From Gari tellinella (lineage: Eukaryota; Mollusca; Bivalvia; Cardiida; Psammobiidae), in contig OV277866.1 in NCBI GenBank assembly GCA_922989275.2, positions 72,948,328-73,012,327 on the forward strand: a DNA stretch of 64,000 nucleotides, read 5' to 3'. Under the pieces are notes generated by a model. The model ran no database searches. It saw only the letters and a program-made list of their open reading frames with translations, and was not told the origin of the DNA. The position numbers were made by a program, and so were the translations under genes. Positions 9,449-19,514 of this stretch are shown piece by piece (positions within the stretch are counted from its first letter, which is position 1; every line of letters begins with the position of its first letter).

Positions 9449-10035
9449 ATAACCCATTTACCCATAAATACGCCTTTTTACGCCCTTTAATGAATTCCTC
9501 TACTGAAGAAAATTGTTCCAATTTATACTATCACAAATAAAAATCGTAAGAAATAATTTCTATATTCTAGCAGATAATAGCTTTTAAAAAGCAGGCTGAA
9601 AGTAAAGCAGAATGCGCCTTAAGGCGCATTCTGCTTTACTTCCAGCTTGCTTTAAGTGCGCACATATCTTCAAAATATTAACTAGTCTACTTGGAATTCT
9701 GTATTATTTAATAAGTACTGATCTAATTTATCAAACAGATCCCTGATCTGGATCTACACTGTTTGTATATTTAATGAGTATATTCTAAGCAGGTCCATGG
9801 TGCTGAAAGAGTTCAGTGTAGTGTCTACTAAAGTTGAAATTGGCGAACAGTGTAGAACCTGATGAGATGTTACGTTACCCTGCGCCTCATCAGGATCTGC
9901 ACTGTTTGTTATATCATATGAAATATATTTCTGGATGGACAAACACTACAGTGTCTTTAGACCAGCCTTGAGCTATTTCAGGGTAGGAGTAAATAAAATG
10001 CACAAAACTTGTATCTATGGAGTAATGGGGTTAAA
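9449..10035. mobile_element. Mosaic of TTAA-1, TTAA-4 and hairpin fragments
   Basis: 9449-9680 is a plus TTAA-1 with a perfect GCGCC-TTAA-GGCGC apex, lacking its right terminus. It runs straight into the right half of a TTAA-4 (ACTAGTCTACTTGGAATTCT, ending GGTGCTGAAAGAGTTCAG near 9812). A hairpin at about 9853-9912 (GAACAGTGTAGAACCTGATG against CATCAGGATCTGCACTGTTT) follows. 9981-10035 is the right terminus of a minus TTAA-1 (ATCTATGGAGTAATGGGGTTAA). The breaks are abrupt, so this is an insertion and deletion mosaic. Confidence 0.6.
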
Positions 10036-10042
10036 GCAGGCA

Positions 10043-10243
10043 AAGCAGGGCTGCCATAAGTTGATCATGAAAAATCATAAGATTTCCAAATTTTCTATTT
10101 TTCAAGTGTGATTACTTTCAGCAGGGTGAAAGTGAAGTAGAATGCGCCTTAAGGCGCATTCTGCTTTACTTTCACCCTGCTTTAAGCTATCATCTGCTAG
10201 AGTAAAAATCCGAAGATTTCGGCAAAGGCAGGAGAAATGGCGC
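10043..10243. mobile_element. CAG-2 element carrying a TTAA-1-type hairpin
   Basis: It opens CAGGGCTGCCATAAGTTGA, contains a perfect hairpin at about 10115-10185 (CAGGGTGAAAGTGAAG, apex GCGCC-TTAA-GGCGC), and closes AGGAGAAATGGCGCTCTG. The outer sequence matches the element at 63.24-63.48 kb, which has clear 6-bp target repeats. Here the flanking hexamers agree only partly. Confidence 0.6.
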
Positions 10244-10407
10244 TCTGGAGAAGGGTTAATAGTTAATTCAGCAATCAAAGGGTTGATAATGCTGTCTGCA
10301 TGTAAACTTTGAATCTGTCATAAACACTTGACTAATTAGTATTGATCCTAATAGGATTATGACAAACATTACAATTAATCTTAATTATGCTGCCTGAAAT
10401 TAACTAT

Positions 10408-10530
10408 AATTTTTTTCAATATTCCAGATAGGGAATTAAATTAATATTAATATATATACTGCTCTTTTCTAATATTTCGACCTCTAAGGGCCTTTTTCAA
10501 AGAAAATCACGTCAAAACACACGTCACATT
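10408..10530. repeat. Unnamed foldback family, fragment
   Basis: ATATTCCAGATAGGGAATTA, then CTGCTCTTTTCTAATATTTC and CCTCTAAGGGCCTTTTTC match the fuller copy at 19.04-19.21 kb. Only one arm is preserved here. Confidence 0.55.
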
Positions 10531-10635
10531 TTTGTTACATGCATTCAGCCATAAAATCAAAGAGAAATTAACTTTTAAGTTCAGCCAAGTCATTTAGATT
10601 ATTTCAGACTAGTAAGAAGCTTTTGCTGAATTAAT

Positions 10636-10800
10636 CCTTAACCCCATATCCTGTTTCTAGTTTTGAAAACAGGTGACCACTTAAAGCAGGTTGAACGTAA
10701 ATCAGAATGGACCCACTTAAAACAGGTTGAAAGTAAAGCAGAATGCACCTGCTTTAAAAGGTCATTTGTTTTCAAAACTAGAAATAGGCTTATATGGCAT
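10636..10800 (-). mobile_element. Rearranged TTAA-1 next to a splice donor
   Basis: TTAACCCCATATCCTGTTTC starts the left arm. The hairpin left arm then appears twice (AAGCAGGTTGAACGTAAATC and AACAGGTTGAAAGTAAAGC), and the sequence folds back as AAAGGTCATTTGTTTTC to CAAAACTAGAAATAGGC. The outer arms therefore pair with each other and the usual middle is lost. It ends 38 bp from the donor of the exon at 10838. Confidence 0.6.
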
Positions 10801-10837
10801 GCTTTTAATATCAAGGAGTTTGAGTTATTGGCCTTAC

Positions 10838-11023
10838 CTGTTCTGCCTGCTTGAGTTGTGTGATGACGGTGGTGACCTCTGAGCCCTGACCTTGGAGAAG
10901 ATGTTGGAGTTTCTCCTCCAGGTCCCTGATGGTGGCGCGGTACTCTTGTTGCATGTTCTCCCCCATATCTAGCTGTAACCTAAGTGCTGCCTCACTACAA
11001 TGAAGCTCCTCTAAGGCTTTAGC
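10838..11023 (-). CDS. Coiled-coil protein, internal exon (second visible)
   Basis: 62 codons, phase 0 at both ends. The acceptor is TATTTATTTCAG|GCT at 11024/11023 and the donor is GAACAG|GTAAGG at 10838/10837, a strong consensus. The product reads AKALEELHCSEAALRLQLDM, then GENMQQEYRATIRDLEEKLQ, then HLLQGQGSEVTTVITQLKQA and EQ. It is charged and heptad-like, with one flexible QGQGS break. The base composition is distinctly more GC-rich than the surrounding intron. It continues into HVSDVEST of the next exon without a phase shift. The family is not recognised. Confidence 0.9.
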
Positions 11024-11139
11024 CTGAAATAAATATACAAATATGATTGGATTTTATATATATACACATTTTTATGCATTTAATGTTTTCCCATTCTTAA
11101 AAAAAAGTTCTATTTTATACAGTAATGAATGTGAAACAA

Positions 11140-11345
11140 TATATTACCTAGAAAATGGTAACTTAATGCATAATGGTAGAAAATCTACATTACTTTTGTT
11201 CTGCATTAAACAGTCTATAGTCAGTGATTTTACATTAACCTATTATCCCATAGACTGTTCTAATTTTGAAAGCAGGTTACAACTTAAAAGTATTGCTAAA
11301 GGAGCATTCTGTTCTACTTTCAGCCTGCTTTTAATGCTTTTCCCC
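11140..11345 (-). mobile_element. Degenerate TA-2 hairpin plus TTAA-1 fragment
   Basis: At 11158-11210, AACTTAATGCATAATGG pairs loosely with ATTACTTTTGTTCTGCATTA. At 11235, TTAACCTATTATCCCATAG starts a minus TTAA-1 that ends at the right hairpin arm (TACTTTCAGCCTGCTTTTAA), with part of the left arm deleted. Confidence 0.5.
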
Positions 11346-11542
11346 AATCTTGAAAGGTACTGGAAATGCTCTTTATATTTCATGTTCAGGACTTTCTAGC
11401 TGGGGACTACTTCTCTCAGTGTATGAATAATTAGATGTGTTAACATACATATTTATTTAGTTATGGCTGAAACAGTGATTTGTCGTTTAAGATCTCCATG
11501 CTTCTTCAATGATTGCTGCCCAAACACAGGTTTAATTGCACA

Positions 11543-11852
11543 TTAACTCTTTCCCCATAGGAGTGCTTTTCAGCATATCTAATTTATTTCTCCACTTACG
11601 AAAATAGTTCCAATTTATAGTCATAAACATGTACATGTACCATAAGAACTATTTCCTATATCGTAGTAGACTGTAGTTTAAAGCAGGTTGAAAGTCAAGC
11701 AGAATGTGCCTTAAGGCACGTTTTGCTTTACTGCAATCAGCTGTAAGTGGTCATCTGTCTTCAAAACTAGAAACTGGCTAAGCGGTAAAGAGATATAATT
11801 AAGTGGTCATCTGTCTTTAAAACAAAGAAACAGGCTATGGAATAAAGGGTTA
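11543..11852 (+). mobile_element. TTAA-1 MITE with repeated right terminus
   Basis: The left terminus is TTAACTCTTTCCCCATAG. The apex is GTGCC-TTAA-GGCAC. The last about 50 bp occur twice: TTAAGTGGTCATCTGTC starts at about 11745 and again at about 11800. Each copy ends in a GGCTA...GTAAAG or GGCTATGGAATAAAGGGTTAA terminus. Confidence 0.7.
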
Positions 11853-11981
11853 AAAAGGCCATTTTTCTTTCAAGATATAATTTCTCCTTTACTGAATGGT
11901 GTAATGCCACAGGTTTGATTGTATATTTAAGATATTTTGTTGGAACATGTATTAATATTGCATATGCAGGGAAGTGCATAC

Positions 11982-12062
11982 CTGTTCCTGAATCTTTTCA
12001 TTGTTTTCAGTGTTGACCAAGTCATGGGTGGATGTGAAGACACTCACTGAGGGGATCTCAAC
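11982..12062 (-). CDS. Coiled-coil protein, internal exon (first visible)
   Basis: 27 codons, phase 0 at both ends. The acceptor is TTTATTTTGCAG|GTT at 12063/12062 and the donor is GAACAG|GTATGC at 11982/11981. The product is VEIPSVSVFTSTHDLVNTEN, then NEKIQEQ. The N-terminal part is not helical and looks like a short linker. The last residues begin the coiled coil continued by AKALEEL in the next exon. It has no in-frame ATG, so the start codon lies further upstream (higher coordinates), beyond a long intron. It is too small for the ORF length filter but is well supported by its splice sites and phase. Confidence 0.8.
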
Positions 12063-12309
12063 CTGCAAAATAAAGCAAACACATTGTAGCAAAGGTTTAT
12101 ATCATGAGAGTTTATCAAATTTGTCATTGATTCATGTTTTGCAATATTGTAGATTTTTCTGTCCAGCTAAACACTGTTATTACCGTGACAGATTGAGGAG
12201 CATTGATTCCTAGATGACAACACACAGCATGCTTATATTAATGTTATAAATAAAGCTGAAAATCTTTAATGACATGTTGACAAAAAATGCATTTGAAGAA
12301 AAAAATTGC

Positions 12310-12770
12310 ACTATGTCCTGTTTCTTTGTGTTAAAGGCAGGTGATCACTTAACCCTAATTCTCCAAAGATACTCAATTTTACCCATTTAATTTATTCCTC
12401 CACTGAAGAAGATGGTCCCAATTTATACAGTTATAAATTATGAATATGTATCATTAGAAATAGTTCCTATATTCTAGCAGATATCATGAAGGCAGGCTGA
12501 CAGTATAGCAAAATGTGCCTTACAATTTCTGCTTTTCTGTCAATCTGCTTTAAGTGGTCACATGTTTTCAATTTTACAAACAAGCTTTGGAGTAACTGGT
12601 CAAAGTAGATTGAAAGTAAAGCAAAATGCACTTTAAGCCTATTTATGTCACAATCTGCTAAAAACAATTCGTATTGTGCTTATTCATGGCTGTATAAATG
12701 GAACAATTTTTGTCAGGTGAGCAAACAATTAAATGCGTAAACAGGTGTATCTATGGAGTAAAGGGTTACA
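12310..12770 (-). mobile_element. TTAA-1 with another TTAA-1 in its hairpin base
   Basis: The outer minus copy (TGTCCTGTTTC to ATCTATGGAGTAAAGGGTTA) is split at the CACTTAAAGC base of its hairpin by an inner plus copy at about 12349-12605 (TTAACCCTAATTCTCC to GGAGTAACTGGTCAA). The outer hairpin resumes as AGTAGATTGAAAGTAAAGC. The same base site is used at 42126. Confidence 0.65.
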
Positions 12771-12889
12771 GTACAAAGGAGTGTTTAAGCGAACATGCTT
12801 TGGGAAAAGGTTAAGCCAATTTATCCTCAATAAGTGCATTATGAAGACTGAAGGTCTTTATCATTAATACATGCACAAAGAATCAGGGA

Positions 12890-13143
12890 TTAACCCTTTG
12901 AAAACTGCATATGCGGTAGACATCTGTGCACTAGTCAGTCTGTTGAAATTCTTAAATTGATTTGATTGACGGATATATTTCTTCATTCCACAGAATATGA
13001 GTTATCCTTAGATATGTAGTTACAAAAAGTAAGGATCCTGATCAGGCCCCACGTTTCGTGGGGCCTGATCTGGATCCAAACTTTTTGCAGTGGAATACCT
13101 GAGTATTGAATATTGATTTCCGGGCTCACACTTAAAGGGTTAA
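12890..13143. mobile_element. TTAA-6 MITE, complete
   Basis: TTAACCCTTTGAAAACTGC at 12890 and CACTTAAAGGGTTAA ending at 13143. The central palindrome at about 13025-13088 has arms AAGGATCCTGATCAGGCCCC and apex CACG-TTT-CGTG. This is the reference copy for TTAA-6. Confidence 0.75.
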
Positions 13144-13306
13144 AGCCTGATTGACTGGAATATCATTAAAGAGTTCATGAGGTCATGAACCCGATGAATC
13201 CATGAATCTTTGTCTGGGTTTGATGTCTGTCTCCCGATACAGGTAGTGCCTTTGTCTCGACCACTTACAGTGAAATATTTCCTATATGACACATGGAATA
13301 AATCTA

Positions 13307-13632
13307 ACCCTTTATTCCATAGATACATGTATTTAAATTATTCCTCCACCAAAGAAAATAGTTTCAATTTATACAGTCATGAATATGTATCATAAAAAAT
13401 ATTTCCTTATACAAGACACTACTCCATAGTCTGTTTCTATTATAGGAGATAGGTGACTTCTAGCTGGAAGCAGGTTGAAAGTAAAGCAGAATGCACCTTA
13501 ACCATCATTCTGATATGAATGTTTATTATATTAAATAGTTTCTATATTCCTACTGTATAAATTAGAACCATTTACTTCAGTGGAGAAATGAATTAAATGC
13601 AAATTATGGGTATCTATGGAGTAAATGGTTAA
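13307..13632. mobile_element. Two fused TTAA-1 fragments
   Basis: A plus left arm (AACCCTTTATTCCATAG to AAATATTTCC) is followed at about 13419 by a minus left arm (ACTCCATAGTCTGTTTC). That leads into a broken hairpin (GCAGAATGCACC-TTAA-CCATCATTCTG) and the terminus ATCTATGGAGTAAATGGTTAA. Confidence 0.6.
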
Positions 13633-13714
13633 GACAAGTGACAGCTTAATGTATAATGATGCAGAAAGCAGTAAACCCCATTCCTGTATCATTAGATCTT
13701 ACATACTAAGTGAC

Positions 13715-13792
13715 AAACAGTTTGGAAATTGATCATGCAGGTCCCATAAAAATTGTATGCCTGATCAGTATCCAAAAAACTTGCAATACATA
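13715..13792. repeat. Decayed TTAA-6/TTAA-2 type hairpin
   Basis: ACAAACAGTTTGGAAATTGA with CTGATCAGTATCC on the other side. Several mismatches are present and no termini were found. Confidence 0.45.
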
Positions 13793-13907
13793 CAGTATTT
13801 TTTAATTCATAATTTAAAAAGAGACTTCAACATAATTCTATCACAATACGATTTCAGAACATGGAGTTTGGATCCTAATTATGTTTCACTTTGAAGGGCC
13901 TATTTTC

Positions 13908-14066
13908 TAGGGCTCCAGATAAGAGGGAGTATAAACTAAACAAATCCAACATTTGGTGTTACTACTCCAAATTGAAGAGATGATTCTAATGAGCAGTGAC
14001 ACAATATGATTTAAGGCATAAATAAGGATTTTAGATTTTGAAATACTCCCCTTGCCTGGAATCCTG
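13908..14066. mobile_element. CAG-1 MITE
   Basis: TAGGGCTCCAGATAAGAGGG to CCCCTTGCCTGGAATCCTG. The flanking hexamers are ATTTTC and ATTTGC, so five of six bases agree. The foldback is shortened relative to 8877-9064. Confidence 0.65.
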
Positions 14067-14358
14067 ATTTGCATTACAGTACATAGTTTATGATTCTATA
14101 AAAATCCTTCCTAAGTAGCTGATTTCGACATCACTCAATCATGAGGTGATTGACATAAAGGAAATTGACAAGGTCATGTGACCATGGCATCCAGGAAATA
14201 TAACTCATGTAATGATTGAGCCCCAATTACCATGAGAAACAATGTGGAAAATTATTGTTTGATTATACCCAACATAATCACCAGGCATTCGATACTTTAT
14301 CTAACTACCATATATGGATAATCGTAACAAACTACGATATAGAGTTACGTTCACCATA

Positions 14359-14611
14359 TTAACCTGTTACCCCATAGCCTGATTCTAGTTTAGAAGACAG
14401 GTGATTACTTAAAGCAGGTTGAAAGTAAAGCAGAATGCGCCTTATGGCGCATTCTGCTTTACTTTCAGCCTGCTGTAAGCTATCATCTGCTAGAATATAG
14501 GAACTATTTCTGATGAAACATATTTATGACTGTATAAATTGGAATTATTTACTTCAGTGGATGGATAAATAAAAGGCGTAAAAAGACGTATTTATGGGGT
14601 AATGGGATAAA
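14359..14611 (-). mobile_element. TTAA-1 MITE, complete
   Basis: TTAACCTGTTACCCCATAG to TATGGGGTAATGGGATAA. The apex is GCGCC-TTAT-GGCGC, with a one-base change in the TTAA loop. The outer arm carries CTGTATAAATTGGAATTAT and AAAAGACGTATTTATGGGG. Confidence 0.85.
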
Positions 14612-14680
14612 CTACATACAAGGAAACAATGATATTTCCACTACTTAAAAGATGTTAACACTTTCTTCCGCAGTTACACC

Positions 14681-14995
14681 TTAACTCTTTAACACCATAA
14701 ATAAACTTTTAAAGCATTTAATTTTTTCCCCCACTGAAGAAAATAGTTCCATGATATAGTTATAAAGTATATATAAATGTACCATAAGAAATATATATCT
14801 TTATCTGAGCAGATGGTAGCTTAAAGCAGGCTGAAAGTAAAGCAGAATGTGCCTCAAGCACCATTTAAATAATTATTCATTTAGTTTTTATGCAAAGAGC
14901 AGTTAAACAGGACAGTCTAAGGTAAAGCAAAAAAACTCCTATAGGGAGCTTTATGCTTTACTTGCATCTTGTACCTGCCTTAAACACAATTGGAT
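14681..14995. mobile_element. TTAA-1 fragment and degenerate AGCTCC hairpin
   Basis: 14681-14862 is a plus TTAA-1 that stops at its apex (GTGCC-TCAA-GCACC). 14905-14985 holds a weaker hairpin (AAGGTAAAGCAAAAAAACTCC against GGGAGCTTTATGCTTTACTT). Confidence 0.5.
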
Positions 14996-15332
14996 ATTGC
15001 GAATTTGCACCTGCCTTTTACACCAAAAAGAAACAAAAGTTTAAAGTTTATAATTGAAGAGTTTGTATTAACTTGACAATTCAGATCAATGTGGGACAGT
15101 TTTGTTGCCATTAACATTGTCATAAATGTTTCATAAAGTTTAGTAACTATGGTAACCAGTATAAATAATTTACAAGTTTAGATCGTATTTGTCACAAGTC
15201 TACCACCATGTCACTTTGCTGCTGTCACTTTTTCTCACCTATCTTGGGCAAAGCCCATAATTCTCACCAACGCCCTATTGGTTTTCTGACAAACTTGAAG
15301 CATGACAAGCCTAGTGTCTATTAACAGGGAAA

Positions 15333-15410
15333 TTGGCAAACAGTGTAGACCCTAATGAGCTGCTGCGTTATAACGCAGCATCTCATTAGGGTCTACACTA
15401 TCTGCTATTG
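15333..15410. repeat. Palindromic hairpin, AAACAGTGTAGACC type
   Basis: CAAACAGTGTAGACCCTAAT pairs with ATTAGGGTCTACACT, with inner stem GCTGCGTTATAACGCAGC. A decayed relative lies at about 15604-15680 (GTACAGACCCTGATGAG). Confidence 0.65.
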
Positions 15411-15694
15411 AAATGTTCTGCTGTATGGTAAAAGATTGCAGTGTCCTTAGATCACCCTTCTATGATGAAACATTGCACCCTTGTATGTCTATAATGAAAC
15501 CGCCCAGCAAGACCATAGGGAGAGTTCAATACAATATCCAGGCATAAATGGGTTAATACTTTTATTCACAGGCTCGCATAATTATGAAGAGGACCATAGC
15601 AAAGAGTACAGACCCTGATGAGACACCTTGTTACGCAGTCTCTCAACAGAGTCTGCACAGTGAATGCACTGTTTGCTATTTCATATGTTATATC

Positions 15695-15945
15695 TTAACC
15701 AATTACCCCATAAATACGCCTTTTTACGTCTTTAATGTATGTCTCTATGGCAGAAAATAGTTCCATTTTATATAGTTATGAATATGCAACATATAGAAAA
15801 TTTCTTATATCCTTGCAGATGGTAGCTTAAAGCAGGCTGAAAGTAAAGTAGAATGTGCCTTAAGGCACATTCTGCTTTACTTTCAATCTGCTTTAAGTGG
15901 ACACCTGTCTCCAATTTTTTAACAGGCTATATGTAAATGGATTAA
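15695..15945 (+). mobile_element. TTAA-1 MITE, complete
   Basis: TTAACCAATTACCCCATAAA to GTAAATGGATTAA. A perfect apex, GTGCC-TTAA-GGCAC, joins AAGCAGGCTGAAAGTAAAG on the left to CTTTACTTTCAATCTGC on the right. Confidence 0.85.
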
Positions 15946-16006
15946 ATGGAATCTTCCAGCATGTGTACAGGGAGAGTTTATTGCAATATCCAGGCATAAA
16001 CGAGTT

Positions 16007-16261
16007 GTTACCCTTTCCCCCATAGAAGCGACTTTTAGCGTATTTAATTTATTCCTACGCTGAAGAAAATAGTTCCAGTTTATACCCTCATTAACAGTGT
16101 TTTACTATAACAACTATTTTATTTAGCCTAGCAGATTTTAGCTTAAAGCAGGCTGAAAGTAAAGCAGAATGTGCCTTAGGCACATTCTGCTTTACTTTCA
16201 ACCTGCTTTAAGTGGTCACCTGTCTTCAAAACTAGAAACAGGCTATGAGGTAAAGCGTTAA
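16007..16261 (+). mobile_element. TTAA-1 MITE, complete
   Basis: The left end, TTACCCTTTCCCCCATAG, has a mutated target. The right end is GAGGTAAAGCGTTAA. The apex is GTGCC-TTA-GGCAC. Its right terminus is also found, eroded, at 17222-17250 as part of the segmental duplication described below. Confidence 0.8.
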
Positions 16262-16393
16262 ACACCCACTTCCGAAGCTTGGAATTCAGAAACAAGTGAT
16301 ATCTATCTCCATTACTGGGAACAAGTGTGTGGAACATTATCTAAATATGCCAAAACAACAAGACAAATTCTCTCCGAACTTTAGCCTCTCTAA

Positions 16394-16562
16394 TCCACAA
16401 AAAACATACAATCTGAATGAAGTATGTGTGCCAATATCTGAGAGAGCACCAAAGTTTGGCACCACAGACTGCATGGTTATCTGATGCTAGGCATAGCGTG
16501 TCAGTGTTAATTGACTAGATGTTGATGCAAAATATAACTGTTAAAACAGGTGTATCGACATA
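16394..16562. repeat. Segmental duplication, copy 1
   Basis: Begins TCCACAAAAAACATACAATC and ends ACAGGTGTATCGACATAT. It matches 17289-17461 at roughly 80% by eye, including the shared core GACTGCATGGTTATCTGATG. A 62-residue frame across it is not conserved in the other copy. Confidence 0.75.
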
Positions 16563-16642
16563 TCCAATGGCATTCAATATTGCTGGACATTCAATCTTTA
16601 ATTTTCAATATTAGACAATCACCTGTTTGTATCAGAAATGCC

Positions 16643-16854
16643 TTAACCCAATTTACCCCATAGCCTGTTTCTAGTTTTGAAAATAGGTGCATTCTGCTTT
16701 ACTTTCAGCCTGCTTTAAGCTCATGAACATCTGCTAGAACATAGAAAATATTTTATATGATACATATTTATGGCTGTATAAATTGGAACTATTTCCTTCA
16801 GTGGAGAAATAAAATAAAGGTGTAAAATGGTGTACTTAAGGGGTAATGGGTTAA
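16643..16854 (-). mobile_element. TTAA-1 MITE lacking its left hairpin arm
   Basis: TTAACCCAATTTACCCCATA to GGGGTAATGGGTTAA. GAAAATAGG runs directly into TGCATTCTGCTTTAC, so the left stem and apex are deleted and the copy can no longer form the hairpin. Confidence 0.8.
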
Positions 16855-16922
16855 TATATGCTTCTACCATGTCCTGATAAAGAGCAATAGAAATAGTTTT
16901 CTACACATTAACAAGAGGTTGT

Positions 16923-17176
16923 TTAACCCATTACCCCATAGCCGGTTTCCAGTTTTGAAGACAGGTGGCCACTTAAAGTAGGTTGAAAGTAAAGCAGAAT
17001 GCATCTTAAGGCACATTCTGCTTTACTTTCAGCCTGCTATAAGCTATCACCTGTTTTGTTTTAGACACAAAAAATTATCATGGTACATTATCATGGTACA
17101 TGTACAAATTGGAACTTTTCTTCAGTGGAGGAATAAATTAAAGTGCGGCTAAAGGCACTTTTGTTGAGGAAAGGCT
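16923..17176 (-). mobile_element. TTAA-1 MITE, right end eroded
   Basis: TTAACCCATTACCCCATAGC with hairpin apex GCATC-TTAA-GGCAC (mismatched). The right terminus decays to GTTGAGGAAAGGCTTA. Confidence 0.75.
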
Positions 17177-17288
17177 TATTTACTTTCAGGAGCATAATAC
17201 ATTGCTTTATGTTCAAACTGCTTCAAAAATTAGAAACAGGCTATGAGGTACTTGGTAAAGCAGCCAAATGTCTTAAAACACTCACACA

Positions 17289-17461
17289 TCCACAAACATC
17301 ATAAAGTACAATCTGAATGGAATATATTTTCCAATCTCAGAGAGCACCAAGGTTTGGCACCATAGACTGCATGGTTATCTGATGACAGGTCTACCATGTC
17401 AGTGTGAATTCACTTGATGCTCAGATGCAGGTAAACTGTTAAAACAGGTGTATCGACATAT
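17289..17461. repeat. Segmental duplication, copy 2
   Basis: The diverged second copy of 16394-16562. Both copies are preceded by the same TTAA-1 right end (AGAAACAGGCTATGAGGTA), so the duplicated unit was larger, and about 100 bp present in copy 1 is missing here. Confidence 0.75.
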
Positions 17462-17481
17462 TCTCAAAACCATGCACATTT

Positions 17482-17611
17482 TAACCCTTCGCCTGCCAGA
17501 GTGCAACTAAAGATTGGACTTTGAAACTGTTTTTGAATGAGATCAGACTACTCCAGGAGTTGTCTGATTTTGGTCTACATTGTTTTAAAAAAGGATCAAC
17601 ATAAGGGTTAA
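17482..17611. mobile_element. Short TTAA-flanked element
   Basis: TTAACCCTTCGCCTGCCAG to CATAAGGGTTAA, 130 bp, with TTAA at both ends. A weak internal pair, TGAGATCAGACTACTCC and GGAGTTGTCTGATTTTGG, forms the hairpin. It is probably a deletion form of a TTAA-4/TTAA-5-like family. Confidence 0.6.
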
Positions 17612-17967
17612 AAGATAATTAAACTAAATTTGAAAACAGTTGTGAAACAGATCATTTTATTGCATAGCATACTTTTTAGTTATACGCTAAATGCTTTGCC
17701 AGCAAAACTTCTTTTATCAGCCATATCAGTATTAATATCTAACCATATTGGAATTTGTGATAGCTGGATGTAGATCAGATCGAAATTATAGACAGAACAG
17801 CTGTTTACTTATTATGTAATTATACTTTAAAACTGTATGCATCATCTTTGTCAAGATTGGTGTCTGCTGCGATTTCCGTTATGCATTCATTCACATTTTA
17901 TTGAGAAAGTATTTCTATAACATTTTCACTGTTTCCAAAGTTTGTCTTTTCTTGTTCCCTTCTTATA

Positions 17968-18112
17968 ACCCTTTAACATGGGCTATTCCACTGATCAGGT
18001 TATGTTGATTTTTAGAGTGTTTTTAGAAAGTATTTCTGAAAACTTAAAATTAAACAGTGTAGATCATGATCCTTAGGAGCCCTCTGATCAGGGCCTACAC
18101 TGTTTGAAACAC
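17968..18112. repeat. TTAA-family fragment with a GAGGGCTCC-type hairpin
   Basis: AACCCTTTAACATGGGC starts the block. The hairpin at 18051-18110 is AACAGTGTAGATCATGATCC against CTGATCAGGGCCTACACTG. No right terminus is recognised. Confidence 0.5.
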
Positions 18113-18155
18113 AAATACATACACTGGTTTGCTGTTCTTTTCTCTCCTTAGATAT

Positions 18156-18350
18156 ACACTAAAACCTCTCTGTTAGGACAGCTGTAAATGATAGTATTTA
18201 AAACAAGCCACAGCTTAAATCAAGATAAAGGTAAAACATAAAGCTCCTTTAGGAGCTTTTTGCTTTACCATTATCTTGCTTTAAGCAACCATCTGCCTAA
18301 CACTCCAAAACAATAGCTCATTTAGTGTTCATAATAGAGAGGATTTACTG
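18156..18350. mobile_element. TA-1 MITE
   Basis: CACTAAAACCTCTCTGTTAG to ATAATAGAGAGGATTTACTG. The hairpin at about 18207-18283 has the apex AGCTCC-TTTA-GGAGC. The ends resemble the TA-1 consensus CAGTAAAACCTCTCTATTAC with some decay. Confidence 0.75.
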
Positions 18351-18577
18351 TTTACAGATGTCTATGAAACAGAGCCCCAAGGTTGTGGGGAAATTGCTTG
18401 CTAATTCTATTTATTATAAGCACATTATATACACATTATACAAGGCCCTCAACCTGAACCGGTGCTGACAGTATGTAACAAGCCCTTTGTCAGAAACAAT
18501 AACAATCAGTCTTCTATCACCTTTGACCTTCTGGTTCTGAAACAAATCCTTACACTTAAATCCTGTTACACACTTCT

Positions 18578-19018
18578 ATAACCCATTTCCCCATTATATA
18601 CACCTTTTTTTGCCTTTAAATTTTTCCTCCACTAAGCAAAATAGGTCCACTTTATAGTCATGAATAATTTATTATTATGCATCATGCACATTTTTCTTTA
18701 TCATAGCCGATTGTTACTTTATGCAGGCTGAAAGTAAAGCAAAATGTGCCTTAATTGCTTCTATTGTATTTACTACTCAAATGTAGTTTTGTTTTAGGTT
18801 TTGTTTTATTTTTATAAATTTAATGCAGATAGCTGCTTATAGCATGATGTAAGTAAATCAGAAAGTTCCAATATCTGTTACTAAGCTCCATCAATGATAG
18901 CCTGCTTAACTCTTTGCACATCATGATAACCTTTGCAAACAGTTTGGATCCTGTAACTGCATCTCATCAGGATCCAAACTGTTTGACACTTTAACTCTAG
19001 TTTGATAGAATTTTTAAA
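18578..19018. mobile_element. TTAA-1 and TTAA-2 fragments
   Basis: 18578-18755 is a plus TTAA-1 that stops right after its apex TTAA (GTGCC-TTAA-TTGC). 18906-19018 is a TTAA-2 left half (TTAACTCTTTGCACATC). Its central palindrome has lost part of its left arm (GTTTGGATCCTG, then GCATCTCATCAGGATCC), and its right end has decayed. Confidence 0.6.
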
Positions 19019-19039
19019 CAACTTATTTTTCAATAAATA

Positions 19040-19205
19040 TAACAATATTCCAGATAAGGAATTAAAATAGTGCAATAGCTTTTTATATAAACTGCTCTTT
19101 TAAATTGTTTCAACCTCTAAGCGCCTTTTTCAAAGAAAATTTGGATGTGAAGTCCTTTAAAAAAGGCCCTTAGAGGTCGAAATATTAGAAAAGAGAAGTT
19201 TATAA
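19040..19205. mobile_element. Unnamed foldback MITE
   Basis: Two arms of about 40 bp pair. Left is CTCTTTTAAATTGTTTCAAC, then CTCTAAGCGCCTTTTTCAAAG. Right is CTTTAAAAAAGGCCC, then TTAGAGGTCGAAATATTAG. A related single arm lies at 10408-10530. Target repeats were not identified. Confidence 0.6.
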
Positions 19206-19514
19206 ATTAATTTTGCACAGAAGCAGACAACAATTCTTGCAGATGAGAATATTACTTAGCATTGGAAGAGTTCATGGTCGCAATAGTGGGGGCCTTTCTG
19301 TGTTATATCTATACAAGATCAAAGCAGACAACCTCTCCAGATGGCTAGGAGTCTTAGGAGTCTGGCAAGGTAATTATTTTACCTGCTAAAACATACAATT
19401 GGTGGAAGTACATGCACAGTCAAATATATCTTCTGAGCTTTCAGACAGAAGAAGATCTTTAATATGCATTTTTGTCTACTCTCTAACTCCAAATTTTCAT
19501 AGGTTTTTTTCAGT

